DNA of 53,627 bases from DATMBL01 sp050735975 (GTDB taxonomy: Bacteria; Desulfobacterota; Binatia; UBA9968), in the NCBI GenBank assembly GCA_050735975.1, contig JBOHVS010000168.1, forward strand, positions 1 to 53,627, given 5' to 3'. The notes under the pieces were generated by a model. That model ran no database searches and was not told where the DNA came from. It worked only from the letters and a program-made list of their open reading frames with translations. The translations under genes and the position numbers were made by a program. The stretch's first letter is position 1, and every line of letters begins with the position of its first letter. Positions 41,195 to 50,135 of the stretch are shown here, one piece after another.

Positions 41195-42517
41195 CTACAG
41201 AGTCTTCATCGCGATCATACTTTGATTGTACTCCTTGATGCCGTCATAAAGCGCATCAACGATGGCGTTTTGATATCTTTCCTGGCGCATCGCTCTCCCT
41301 TCGGTCTTGTTCGTGATAAAAAACATTTCGACCAAGACGCTCGGCATACGCGCGCCGACTAAAACATAGAAAAGGGCCTTCTTGACCCCAAGGTCCCTTA
41401 CTCCACCCAGTTTGTCGGACATGCCGCTCACGAGCGATCCCTGCAGTCGATGCGCCAGGGTGATGGAGTCCTCGAGTTTCATATTCTGGGTCATATCGCT
41501 CAAGATAAACTGCAAATCGGAAACATTTTTTCGCGACGTGCCGTTTTCCCTCGCCGCAAGTCGAATCGACCCTTCATCGTTCGTGTTGTCCAGATAGTAG
41601 GTTTCCAGCCCCCTGGCATCGTCCTTTGGGCTGGCGTTCATGTGAAGTGAGATGAACAGATCCGCGTTTTCGGCGTTGGCAACAGCCGTACGATCCTCCA
41701 GAGGGACAAAAGTGTCTTCTTTGCGCGTAAGCACCACGTCGATGTCCATATCCCGTTTGAGCTTACGAGCGAGTTTCTTAGCGACCACAAGCACAATGTC
41801 CTTCTCGGCAATACCGCCCACTCCGATCGCGCCCGGGTCCTTCCCACCATGCCCCGGGTCCAAGACCACTTTGCGTATACCTGGGGCGGGAGTCGCCGGC
41901 TTGTTATCTTTGCCCCGCGTCGCGACCGGTTTGCTTTTAGCGGTCGATGCGACGTTTGCGCCGCCCTTTTGCCCTTGAATGTCGATCACAAGACGATAGG
42001 GATCCGGCAGGAAAAAGGCGTTGTGAGCGCGCAGGCTGTTCATATCTAAAACCACTCGAACGACTTCCGGACTAAACTGCCCCACGCGCACGCTACGCAA
42101 AAGTCCATCCCTGACAACCAGCGGCTCTTTGGAGTCCACTGCTAGTGTCGCCCCGAAAATATCGATATAGATTCTCGGCGGCAGCCGTTTGGCGGCATCT
42201 TCTTTCAAGTGCCGAATCTCATATCGAACTGCTTGCGTTAGATCCATCGTGACTCGCGTGTAGCTCGGAGATGAAAAGAAGCGGACGCCCGTGAGGCGCG
42301 GCTTGTCCGAATTGGCCTCTGAGGCACCCCGATCGCCGGCTCGCTCTTCTTCTAGCGCCTTTCCGCCAGCCGGGTTCTTGATCGGATCACTCCGCTGCGC
42401 TTGGGCGAATAGGTATCTTCCCGGTCGTCCTTCGCTCCCCGCTAACCCAGGCCCCCACAACCCGGCGGCAATCAAGCTTGCCAGCAATACAATAGCCCTC
42501 TTTCTACTCATAGGCAC
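41195..42517 (-). CDS. amiC: N-acetylmuramoyl-L-alanine amidase with AMIN domain
   Basis: A 440-residue periplasmic cell-separation amidase that cuts the peptide from MurNAc. Signal peptide about residues 1-26 (IVLLASLIAAGLWGPGLAG). An AMIN domain follows (RFFSSPSYTRVTMDLTQAV ... RVVLDMNSL), which targets the enzyme to the septum, then a basic linker. The Amidase_3 domain has zinc ligands in LDPGHGGKDPG, GGIAEKDIVLVV and SLHMNAS, and a catalytic Glu in VLVEMFFITNKTEG. A second ATG three codons in is possible. It lies between mutS and glnD in one run. Confidence 0.95.
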   Translation of the reverse strand: MPMSRKRAIVLLASLIAAGLWGPGLAGSEGRPGRYLFAQAQRSDPIKNPAGGKALEEERAGDRGASEANSDKPRLTGVRFFSSPSYTRVTMDLTQAVRYEIRHLKEDAAKRLPPRIYIDIFGATLAVDSKEPLVVRDGLLRSVRVGQFSPEVVRVVLDMNSLRAHNAFFLPDPYRLVIDIQGQKGGANVASTAKSKPVATRGKDNKPATPAPGIRKVVLDPGHGGKDPGAIGVGGIAEKDIVLVVAKKLARKLKRDMDIDVVLTRKEDTFVPLEDRTAVANAENADLFISLHMNASPKDDARGLETYYLDNTNDEGSIRLAARENGTSRKNVSDLQFILSDMTQNMKLEDSITLAHRLQGSLVSGMSDKLGGVRDLGVKKALFYVLVGARMPSVLVEMFFITNKTEGRAMRQERYQNAIVDALYDGIKEYNQSMIAMKTL

Positions 42518-42584
42518 CTCGTTGAAAAAAATGCGATTTGCAGTCTGCCCAAAAGGATCTCAGAGGCTCCATGCTCTTTGCTCC

Positions 42585-45185
42585 TCAGCAGCCCGTCTTC
42601 TTGGCTTCTTCCGCCAACCGGTGCAGCATATTGAGCGCGTCGATAGGAGTTAGACGCGACGCGTCGGCGCTTCTTAATTCATCCAAGATTTTGGATTCAG
42701 CGGATCCAAAGAGCGCCATCTGAAGGGGTTGATCGCTCTCCGCGACCCGGCCGCTCCTGACGCTCGCCTTTGCATCGGCCTTCCCCTCCTCCAACTGCAG
42801 CAAAATCTCTTTGGCTCTTTCGATGACAAAGGACGGCAAACCGGCCAGCCGGGCGACATGAATTCCATAGCTGTGACTGGCGGCTCCTTCTACCAGGTTG
42901 CGCAGGAAAATGATGTCTCCCCGCCATTCTTTTACGGCAAAGTTATAGTTTTTGATTCGCTCCTTCGTCATGGCCAACCCGGTGAGCTCGTGATAGTGGG
43001 TCGCAAACAAAGTGCGCGGGCGCTCCGGCGTATCATGGAGGCTTTCGGCTACCGCCCAGGCGATGGAAATGCCGTCGAAAGTGCTTGTGCCCCGGCCCAC
43101 TTCGTCGAGCAAAATTAAACTGCGGCGCGTCGCATGATGCAGGATCCTGGCGGTCTCTTTCATCTCCACCATGAACGTCGATTCCCCGCGGGAGAGCGAA
43201 TCGCTGGCGCCGATCCGCGTGAACAATCGGTCCACCAACCCGATGTTCGCTTCCGTCGCCGGGACGAAGCTTCCCATCTGGGCCAGAATAACAATCAGCG
43301 CCACCTGCCTCATGTAAGTCGATTTACCGGCCATGTTGGGCCCGGTCAGCATGAGAATCTGATTCGTTTCCGGATCCATGGAGCAGTCGTTCGGAACGAA
43401 AGCGCCGCGCCCAACGCCGGCCTCGACGACCGGATGCCGCCCTTCCCGGATGGTCAACTCCATACCGTTATGGACCCGGGGCCGGACGAAATGCTGCGTT
43501 TCCGCGACCTCGGCCAACGACAGTAGACCATCGAGCGTAGCCAGCGCGATGCTTGTATCGTTGAGCGCCTGATAATGAGACGCGACTTGTTCTCGCACTC
43601 GGGCCAGCAAGCTAGACTCTAGTTTCTCAATCAGATTTTCGGAATTGAGCACTTTCGCCTCGTACTCTTTGAGCTCCGGCGTGATATACCGCTCTCCGTT
43701 TACGAGGGTCTGTTTGCGAATGTAGTCCTCGGGAACGGCTTTAAGATTAGCCCTGGTGATCTCGATGTAATAGCCGAATACCCGATTGTAGCGAACTTTG
43801 AGCGAATGAATTCCAGTGCGCCGGCGTTCGCCCGCCTCGAACCGCGCGATCCAATCCTTCGCGTGGGCGCGTGCACTGCGGATCTCGTCAAGCTCAAGGT
43901 CGAAACCGGAACGGATGTATCCTCCTTCCTTGAGCGAAAACGGCGGATCATCCACAATCGCTCTTGAGACAAGCCCAGCGACGTCCGGCAACTCCGAAAG
44001 CTCCGCGCACGAACTTGCCGGAATATCGGTATTCGCGGCGTTCAGATGCGCCTTGACCTCGGCCACCCCCGAGAGAGAAAGTTTTATAGCCACCAAATCT
44101 TTGGGCGATGCGCTGCCTGCTGCGACCCGGCCCGCCAAGCGCTCGAGATCTTGGACTTTTCCTAATGCGGCGCTGAGGTTCTCACGAAGCTGGTAACTCT
44201 CCACGAGATTCTGCACGCCTCCTTGGCGGTCACGGATCGCCTGTTCGTCGAGCAAAGGGTAAAGCATCCAATGACGCAGTCGTCGCGCCCCCATCGGAGT
44301 CACCGTGCGATCCAACACTGCGAGCAACGATCCCTTCCGATCGCCGTGATAGCTGGTGACCAACTCTAGATTGGCGCGAGTCACGTCATCCAGAACGAGA
44401 TAGTTCGACCTGGAGTAAAACTCGATACCCCGCAAGACTTTCAAAGACTCCGGAGCGTTCGCCTCGAGGTAATTGAGGATGGCGGAACCCGCCTTGAGAC
44501 CGTCATGGAACTTTTCCGGATGCGAGGGAACTCCGCTTTCGGCGCGCGAGATTCTCGCCGCAGCGCTGTCGTCGAAGAGCGCGTCACCAACCTCCGTGAA
44601 GTGGATCCGGGAAAACTGCTTTTGCAGCCGTCCGGCGAACGTCCGATCACTGTTGAGGATCAACGTCTCGCTGGGGTGAATGCGGCCGACTTCGTCCAAT
44701 AAAGATTGCTCCTCCGGCAACTGCGTCACCCGGAACTCCCCGGTGGTAATATCCGCGACCGCCAGGCCCAGGCCATCTTTCCCTCCATAGACCGCGGCGA
44801 GAAAATTATTGCCGCGCGCGTCCAACGCTTCGACCGCGGTCACGGTTCCCGGAGTGATGACCCGCACCACCTCGCGTTGCACCACACCTCTGGCCAGCTT
44901 TGGATCTTCCACCTGCTCGCAGACCGCGACTTTGTGACCGGCATCGAGCAGCTTGCGAATGTAGGGTTCCGCAGAATGGTAAGGCACCCCGCATAAGGGT
45001 ACCGCCGAATCCTCGTTCTTGCTGCGCGAAGTCAGGGCGATATCAAGAATCCTAGAGGCGGTCTCGGCGTCTTCAAAAAACATCTCGTAAAAATCTCCGA
45101 GACGGAAAAACAGAATGGCATCGCGGTACCGTTCCTTGATCTGCAGGTACTGCTGCATCATCGGTGTGACTTTGGCGGCTTCCAT
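42585..45185 (-). CDS. mutS: DNA mismatch repair protein MutS
   Basis: An 866-residue MutS that recognises mismatches. The N-terminal mismatch-binding motif is FFRLGDFYEMF (Phe-x-Glu). The ATPase has Walker A TGPNMAGKSTYMRQ and Walker B LILLDEVGRGTSTFDG, then TLFATHYHELT. The chosen ATG (45183-45185) has AGGAGGCG just before it and gives MEAAKVTPMMQQYLQIKERY, the family start; an open frame reaches 45257 but would overlap merR. It lies 7 nt after the merR stop. Confidence 0.96.
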   Translation of the reverse strand: MEAAKVTPMMQQYLQIKERYRDAILFFRLGDFYEMFFEDAETASRILDIALTSRSKNEDSAVPLCGVPYHSAEPYIRKLLDAGHKVAVCEQVEDPKLARGVVQREVVRVITPGTVTAVEALDARGNNFLAAVYGGKDGLGLAVADITTGEFRVTQLPEEQSLLDEVGRIHPSETLILNSDRTFAGRLQKQFSRIHFTEVGDALFDDSAAARISRAESGVPSHPEKFHDGLKAGSAILNYLEANAPESLKVLRGIEFYSRSNYLVLDDVTRANLELVTSYHGDRKGSLLAVLDRTVTPMGARRLRHWMLYPLLDEQAIRDRQGGVQNLVESYQLRENLSAALGKVQDLERLAGRVAAGSASPKDLVAIKLSLSGVAEVKAHLNAANTDIPASSCAELSELPDVAGLVSRAIVDDPPFSLKEGGYIRSGFDLELDEIRSARAHAKDWIARFEAGERRRTGIHSLKVRYNRVFGYYIEITRANLKAVPEDYIRKQTLVNGERYITPELKEYEAKVLNSENLIEKLESSLLARVREQVASHYQALNDTSIALATLDGLLSLAEVAETQHFVRPRVHNGMELTIREGRHPVVEAGVGRGAFVPNDCSMDPETNQILMLTGPNMAGKSTYMRQVALIVILAQMGSFVPATEANIGLVDRLFTRIGASDSLSRGESTFMVEMKETARILHHATRRSLILLDEVGRGTSTFDGISIAWAVAESLHDTPERPRTLFATHYHELTGLAMTKERIKNYNFAVKEWRGDIIFLRNLVEGAASHSYGIHVARLAGLPSFVIERAKEILLQLEEGKADAKASVRSGRVAESDQPLQMALFGSAESKILDELRSADASRLTPIDALNMLHRLAEEAKKTGC

Positions 45186-45192
45186 TCGCCTC

Positions 45193-45675
45193 CTAAGCCG
45201 AGCCGGACCTTTTCTCTTCCAGGCGGCGCAGGCTCCTCGAGCGCTTGATAGGCGCACCCGGAACGGCTCGCTGTACTTCGCCGTTCAGCTCCCGAACCAA
45301 ATTCCCGATTCCCAGTGATAAGACAAACTGGCGCTCCATCGCATTCAAAATCTTCTCGCGGTCGCTGGTGATGACAAAAAGCTCTTCGCCATCAGTCAGG
45401 TATCTCAGCGATTTCACCGGTTGTTTGGCTGCACTCGAGTAATGTCTGAGCGGCCGAAGGCAACGACGGATCTTCTGCAGGCTAAACCCATGATAGGTCA
45501 AATCTTTGACGACCTTGAGGCAGACGAGATCATGGAATGAGTACAGGCGCTTGGTCCCGCGTCCATGCGCCAGCTTCACCGACGGCCGGACAAATCCCTG
45601 CTCGTCCCAGTATTGAATCTGCCGCAACGTCACGCCGACAATCTTACTCGCGAGCTTGCTATTGTACGTCTCCAT
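45193..45675 (-). CDS. MerR family transcriptional regulator
   Basis: A 160-residue MerR-like DNA-binding protein. The winged HTH is VGVTLRQIQYWDEQGFVRPS, the second helix region RLYSFHDLVCLKVVKDLTYHGFSLQKIRRCL. The C-terminal half has no cysteine or histidine metal set, so it is not a mercury or zinc sensor. GGAGGGGG precedes the ATG. It forms a tight pair with mutS (7 nt), an arrangement that may reflect autoregulation of the whole operon. The ligand is unknown. Confidence 0.9.
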   Translation of the reverse strand: METYNSKLASKIVGVTLRQIQYWDEQGFVRPSVKLAHGRGTKRLYSFHDLVCLKVVKDLTYHGFSLQKIRRCLRPLRHYSSAAKQPVKSLRYLTDGEELFVITSDREKILNAMERQFVLSLGIGNLVRELNGEVQRAVPGAPIKRSRSLRRLEEKRSGSA

Positions 45676-45802
45676 CCTGCCCCCTCCGCTAAAATGAAAA
45701 CACGAATGTTTTTAGAAAGTAAAGGGATGCTTCCGGATTGTCAAGAAAAATGACCGCAACCGTCGTCTTGACGCCTTGCGCGCGATGTGGTGAAAAGTTT
45801 CT

Positions 45803-46609
45803 ATGCCTCTCCCGGACAAACTCTATTTGGGCACCGTCAGTTGGTCGAAGCCGGACTGGGTCGGCCCGTTCTATCCCGAAAAATTGAAACCGTCCGAATT
45901 TCTTGAGGCCTACGCGCGAAGTTTCCGGGCGGTCGAGATCGATTCCACGTTTTACCGTATTCCCAATCGCGCGACCGTCAAAGGCTGGCGAGATGGAACT
46001 TCGCCCGGTTTTATCTTCACCGCCAAGGTTCCGCGGCTGATTACCCATATTAAAGTCTTGAATGACTGCCAATCCGAGCTCACTGCCTTCTTGCAGAACA
46101 TCGAGATTCTCGGCGATCGCCTCGGTCCTCTCCTGCTCCAGTTTCCCTATTTCAATAAAAATGCCTTCGCTTCCCGCGAAGCATTCGAAGCTCTGCTGCG
46201 CCCGTTTTTGCGAGCGGTACCCAAGACTTTTCAGATCGCAATCGAGATCAAAAACAAAAATTGGATTACCGACGATTTTTTACGGCTCTTGGGCGAGCAT
46301 TCGGTGTCGCTGGCGCATGTTGTCAATGCCTGGATGCCGAAATTGGCTAGACTGACGGAGGAGTTGGATTCGGCGAAAGGAAAGTGCTGTTACGTCCGCT
46401 TCATGGGCGACCGCAAAGGAATCGAAAGCAAGACTCAGAAGTGGGACAAAATCATCGAGGACAAAACCGGAGAGATGGCCGTTTGGGCGGATGAATTGAA
46501 AAAAATTGTCGCCAAAGGAGTCCCCGCCTACGCTTTCTTCAGTAATTACTATGCCGGCTTTGGGCCCGGCTCGGCGAAGCTGTTCGAAAAGCTATGGCAG
46601 GAAGGCTGA
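45803..46609 (+). CDS. DUF72 family protein
   Basis: A 268-residue TIM-barrel-like DUF72 protein. The conserved beginning is LGTVSWSKPDWVGPFYP, followed by FRAVEIDSTFYRIPN and FTAKVPRLITH. Later come LGPLLLQFPYFNKN and AYAFFSNYYAGFGPGSA, the family end. Function unknown. It is divergent from merR; the 127-base gap holds both promoters. Confidence 0.92.
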   Translation: MPLPDKLYLGTVSWSKPDWVGPFYPEKLKPSEFLEAYARSFRAVEIDSTFYRIPNRATVKGWRDGTSPGFIFTAKVPRLITHIKVLNDCQSELTAFLQNIEILGDRLGPLLLQFPYFNKNAFASREAFEALLRPFLRAVPKTFQIAIEIKNKNWITDDFLRLLGEHSVSLAHVVNAWMPKLARLTEELDSAKGKCCYVRFMGDRKGIESKTQKWDKIIEDKTGEMAVWADELKKIVAKGVPAYAFFSNYYAGFGPGSAKLFEKLWQEG

Positions 46610-46736
46610 ACATGCCCTCGTCCTTCGACCGATCCAGCCAACGGACACCGGGAAAACCCGCTCGTGATGAGCGCGCCTAACCACGAATGTGAACCGCCTT
46701 CTGAAGTTCTCTGTAGTGAGACTGGTGGGAATAAGG

Positions 46737-46813
46737 TGGAGCGGGTGAGGAGGGTCGAACTCCCGACCTTATGCTTGGCAAGCATACGCTCTAGCCAACT
46801 GAGCTACACCCGC
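46737..46813 (-). tRNA. tRNA-Gly (anticodon GCC)
   Basis: Read on the minus strand. The acceptor stem GCGGGTG pairs with CACCCGC. The D arm is GCTC ... GAGC. The anticodon stem TATGC/GCATA carries the loop TTGCCAA. The T arm has loop TTCGACC. Discriminator T and a genome-encoded CCA follow (77 nt in all). GCC reads GGC and GGU codons. It lies between pgsA and the DUF72 gene. Confidence 0.97.
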
Positions 46814-46898
46814 ATCCTCGTCTTCCCTACCTGAATCGAAAAGCTTTGTCAATTTAACAGGTTGAATAAAGGCCATTTCAATTCGCTGACCCGCCTCC

Positions 46899-46919
46899 GC
46901 TCAGCCTCAACCTTAACCT
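46899..46919. repeat. Short 6-nt period array
   Basis: GCTCAG, CCTCAA, CCTTAA, CCT in phase, just after the pgsA stop and before the tRNA. It belongs to the 6-nt family also seen at 15102, 25435, 47591 and 53223. Confidence 0.55.
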
Positions 46920-46923
46920 GCTT

Positions 46924-47511
46924 TTATATTTGGCTCGTTCGGGTTTGCAGCAAGCGGAAAAATTGCACGTGGTAGTTTACGCCCGACCAGAGAGCGACAA
47001 CTGTCGCTAGCACAAGAAAATAGATACCGGCGGCGAAGAAATCCACGCCCCAGTATTCATAATGAACCAACAAGCCAAAGACCGCGAACGCTTGAAGAAT
47101 AAACTTGTACTTTCCCAGCTGTTCCGCCTGCATTACGATTCCCTCGGTTAAAGCAATCCCCCTGATGACCGTGACGGCCGTCTCGCGCGCAAGGATGGCG
47201 ACGACCAACCAAGATGGAACGCTCGGCTCGCCGGGCCGGTCCAATGCAGCCAACATAATCAACGCGGATGCCACCATCAGCTTGTCCGCGAGCGGGTCCA
47301 ATATCATACCTAGATTGGAGACGCTTCGATTGCGTCGCGCGAGGTACCCGTCGAAATAATCGGTAACCGAAGCCGACAGAAACAACAGCGCCGCCCATAA
47401 CGCGGACCCAGGATCCGGATGGGTCAGCAGCCACACCAGTACAGGAATAATCAGGATTCGGATGAGACTAAGAAGATTGGGGAGCGTGCAAACCACAAGT
47501 GATCGACGCAC
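46924..47511 (-). CDS. pgsA: CDP-diacylglycerol-glycerol-3-phosphate 3-phosphatidyltransferase
   Basis: A 195-residue integral membrane enzyme of phosphatidylglycerol synthesis. The CDP-alcohol phosphotransferase motif is complete: DYFDGYLARR, then NLGMILDPLADK, with the four expected Asp residues. The N terminus TLPNLLSLIRILIIPVLVW is typical of PgsA. About five membrane spans. It starts with GTG and no strong ribosome site. It is transcribed with the upstream genes towards the tRNA. Confidence 0.93.
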   Translation of the reverse strand: MRRSLVVCTLPNLLSLIRILIIPVLVWLLTHPDPGSALWAALLFLSASVTDYFDGYLARRNRSVSNLGMILDPLADKLMVASALIMLAALDRPGEPSVPSWLVVAILARETAVTVIRGIALTEGIVMQAEQLGKYKFILQAFAVFGLLVHYEYWGVDFFAAGIYFLVLATVVALWSGVNYHVQFFRLLQTRTSQI

Positions 47512-47543
47512 TAAATTTCAGCCTGAGCAATAAACTCTACTCA

Positions 47544-47697
47544 CAGGGTGTTCAAAAAAATCTCGGAGGCAAGGCGCGCGAGCTTCGGAAGGTTGAGGCT
47601 AAGGCTTAGATCGAACTAAACCTTAACCTAAACCTCAACCTGCCGTGCGGAGCGAGGCCATCGAGCGCAACCAAGCTATGGTCTTTTTCAACAGCCC
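47544..47697. mobile_element. MITE-like inverted-repeat element carrying a 6-nt array
   Basis: The left end CAGGGTGTTCAAAAA (from 47544) and right end TTTTTCAACAGCCC (to 47697) are imperfect inverted repeats. Inner parts (GGCAAGGCGCGCGAG and GGAGCGAGGCCATCGAGCG) match the element at 37403-37497. The centre (47591-47640) is replaced or filled by a 6-nt periodic array. It ends two bases before the stop codon of the lytic transglycosylase. Confidence 0.55.
47591..47640. repeat. 6-nt period array, palindromic
   Basis: GGTTGA, GGCTAA, GGCTTA, GATCGA, ACTAAA, CCTTAA, CCTAAA, CCTCAA, CC: eight units in exact phase, with the second half roughly the reverse complement of the first. Confidence 0.8.
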
Positions 47698-47699
47698 GT

Positions 47700-48314
47700 T
47701 TACTGCCGGATCTGCTGGAGACTTTGTAAGCCGCCAACGCCATAAGATTGGTAATATCCGAGCACCCGACGGACATACTCCCGCGTCTCGGCGAACGGGG
47801 GAATCCCTCCATGCCTTTCCACGGCCTTGATGCCGGCATTGTAAGCAGCCAACGTCAACTGCAGATCCCCGCCGAAACGGTTGAGCAGCAATTTTAGATG
47901 CCGCACCCCGCCGTCGATGTTGTCACTGGGATCATAGGTGTCATTCACGTTGTGCAACCGCGCGGTATCGGGCATAAGCTGCATTAACCCCATCGCGCCC
48001 TTACGAGAACGGGCATTCGAATTGAAGTCAGACTCGACCTTGATAACAGCGCGCACCAGATCGGCGTCAATGCTATGGCGCTTTGAAGCCGACCGAATAA
48101 TCTCATCATAGGAATGACCGGAATGGATCGCGCCACCCGAACTCAGATTGCCCTCTCTTATCACGCGGCGGTATCCCGCATGAGTCGGCACGTTGGTGAA
48201 GGTAAGGACCCCCTGCTTATCGCGGTACACGTACACATCCGCCAAGACGGGACAGAGCGCGACAAATTGCGCACAAGCCATGAAACTGAAAAAAATGAAA
48301 CGCGGTATTTTCAT
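47700..48314 (-). CDS. Soluble lytic murein transglycosylase-like protein with DUF4124 segment
   Basis: A 204-residue exported protein. Signal peptide about 1-25 (RFIFFSFMACAQFVALCPVLA). A short DUF4124-like strand pair (DVYVYRDKQGVLTFTNVP) precedes the SLT goose-lysozyme-like domain. Catalytic Glu94 is in IKVESDFNSNARS, followed by KGAMGLMQLMPDTA and LTLAAYNAGIKAVE. It cleaves glycan strands, leaving 1,6-anhydroMurNAc. The ATG at 48314 is chosen because it gives a clean signal peptide; the frame is open to 48368. Confidence 0.9.
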   Translation of the reverse strand: MKIPRFIFFSFMACAQFVALCPVLADVYVYRDKQGVLTFTNVPTHAGYRRVIREGNLSSGGAIHSGHSYDEIIRSASKRHSIDADLVRAVIKVESDFNSNARSRKGAMGLMQLMPDTARLHNVNDTYDPSDNIDGGVRHLKLLLNRFGGDLQLTLAAYNAGIKAVERHGGIPPFAETREYVRRVLGYYQSYGVGGLQSLQQIRQ

Positions 48315-48416
48315 ACGGCCCGGCCAAAAAATTTTTGACAGGATAACTTCCAGACCTATCCATGTCAAACAAAGTTTGGCCCCAGGCTGCTGAACCCGAC
48401 TTAGCTGGAGTTTCCC

Positions 48417-48842
48417 TTAAACCCACAGGCGAGATGCGTCAGAGCTGGAGAGAAACTGCGTTAGCGGGAGATCCCCTTCCAAAAAATCCAAGGTCGGAAG
48501 CTCGTCAACCGCCACCCACGCCAGCCGTTGAAAGACAAGATTTTGAACTTCACCGCGAAAATCGTCAATCCGGAAAAACCGCAGATCAACCGCAAAAGTC
48601 CCCGGATAAGCATGTTGGTAGCGCAAAACCTCGCTGATTTTACCAACTTGGATGCCCAGCTCTTCTTTCAACTCCCTTCGAAGCGCGTCCGCGCAGATTT
48701 CCCCTATCTCAACTTTTCCTCCGGGGAATTCCCATTTCATGGGGAAAGGTCCGCTCTCATTGCGCTGGCAGACGAGAAGCTTGCCTCGCCTAAAGATCAA
48801 CCCGGCGACAACTTCGATCCTTTTTGCGTCGCAACTTTCCAT
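48417..48842 (-). CDS. mutT: Nudix hydrolase, MutT-like (8-oxo-dGTP diphosphatase type)
   Basis: A 141-residue MutT-type Nudix protein. KRIEVVAGLIFRRGKLLVCQR is the characteristic MutT N terminus. The Nudix box is G at GGKVEIGE, then ICADALRRELKEELGI. WVAVDELPTLDFLEGDLP matches the MutT C terminus. It probably removes oxidised dGTP. The frame is open to 48905, but the ATG at 48842 avoids overlap with the kinase gene; no strong ribosome site is seen. Confidence 0.85.
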   Translation of the reverse strand: MESCDAKRIEVVAGLIFRRGKLLVCQRNESGPFPMKWEFPGGKVEIGEICADALRRELKEELGIQVGKISEVLRYQHAYPGTFAVDLRFFRIDDFRGEVQNLVFQRLAWVAVDELPTLDFLEGDLPLTQFLSSSDASRLWV

Positions 48843-48879
48843 AGTAGGAGTGCCGCCAGCTAATTCAGACCTGGCCGGC

Positions 48880-50028
48880 TCAAACCTTCGAGCCGACGGG
48901 CGCAAGCTGAGCTTCTTGTGAGGCGGGACTCAAGGCCGACATCTGTGCCGGCAAGCGGATTCTGCACGTAGCTCCCTGTCCCGCGTTATTGACCAAATCG
49001 ATGGTGCCGTGATGTGCTGAAATGATCTGGCGGGTTATTGGGAGACCCAAACCTGAACCTTTTAGTTTCGTAGTCTTAAAAAGCTGAAATACATCCATTC
49101 CTTCAGGTATTCCAACCCCCGAATCTATCGCTTCCAAGACAACAGCATCTTCGTCTCGGTAAGCTTTTAGCAACAAACGTCCGCCTTCCGGCATAGCCTC
49201 AACGGCGTTTTTACAGACATTTAACAACGCCTGCTTTAGCCTGTCGTGGTCGATCATAACTCCGGGTAGCGCATTACCAAACTCGAAGTCCACATGAACT
49301 CCTGCCGCTCCATACGCACGCAGTTCCGGTGCTAACGTCTCTCGAACGCTCTTTGCCAGATCTGCAGACCTCAACTCAAGGGATTGCGGTCGCGCAAAAG
49401 AGCGGAATTCTCTTAGTAAAGAGCTTAGACGCTCGATTTCCTGAGACAGATCGAGAAGGGTCGCTCGTATGCCTGGATCCCTGATAGAATCTGCAAGGTC
49501 CAGCTTAACCAGTTGTAGAGAGGTGGAGATGGCATTGAGAGGATTGCCAAATTCGTGCGCAAAAACGGCGGCGCTGGTCTCCCAATAGGCCACGCGTTCT
49601 TGCTCCCGAATCCTTTGCTCCGCGAGCAACCTGGTAAGCACCTCAATACGTTCATTAAGCCTAACAAGCAAATCAGTAGCGCTCACCTGGCTTCTTAAAG
49701 CGCACCGGACAGCGAGCAAAGGCGGGTCTTCAGCGGTCGCAGGCGTGATTACCGCCCCATCGCAACGAATGCCAGCTTCTGCAGGCGCTTGTCGGAGCTC
49801 AAAAACCGCCGGCATCATCCGGCCGTTGCCCGACCATAGCATTAGGGTCCGAGCTATTTTCTCCCGCGGGTCGCTCACAAGATCCGAGAATTGAAGACCT
49901 GCGAGCTTCTTTACTGAAAATAGCTCATGCGCGGCCGAATTTCCGCCAAGAATAACGCCTCTGCCGGAGAGAAGAATAATGGCGTCCGAAAAAACCTGCG
50001 TGACGTCTAAATAAGGTTGAAAGATCAA
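48880..50028 (-). CDS. Cytoplasmic sensor histidine kinase (PAS-like, NtrB-like)
   Basis: A 382-residue kinase without membrane spans. A PAS-like input region spans 1-110 (FSDAIILLSGRGVILGGNSAA), a short coiled coil 120-147, and a HisKA dimerisation helix with His158 in FAHEFGNPLNAIS. The ATPase has the N box NVCKNAVEAMP, G1 DSGVGIPEG and G2 GSGLGLPITRQI. It starts with TTG, with GAGG upstream. It follows a stand-alone receiver gene by 107 bases, so the pair probably forms a two-component system. The signal is unknown. Confidence 0.9.
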   Translation of the reverse strand: MIFQPYLDVTQVFSDAIILLSGRGVILGGNSAAHELFSVKKLAGLQFSDLVSDPREKIARTLMLWSGNGRMMPAVFELRQAPAEAGIRCDGAVITPATAEDPPLLAVRCALRSQVSATDLLVRLNERIEVLTRLLAEQRIREQERVAYWETSAAVFAHEFGNPLNAISTSLQLVKLDLADSIRDPGIRATLLDLSQEIERLSSLLREFRSFARPQSLELRSADLAKSVRETLAPELRAYGAAGVHVDFEFGNALPGVMIDHDRLKQALLNVCKNAVEAMPEGGRLLLKAYRDEDAVVLEAIDSGVGIPEGMDVFQLFKTTKLKGSGLGLPITRQIISAHHGTIDLVNNAGQGATCRIRLPAQMSALSPASQEAQLAPVGSKV

Positions 50029-50135
50029 GGTTGGGCGCCTCTAAAATACTCCCTTCCTAGCGCGGGCTCGGCTTCGAGATTCGGTGCTCGCGAATAGTTC
50101 TTAGGCAGGATTTCGAGTTCCTTTAGATCCATAAT

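Noticed and set aside
45186..45257. N-terminal extension of mutS by 24 residues
   Set aside because: It would overlap merR and lacks a ribosome site, whereas the ATG at 45185 has AGGAGGCG.
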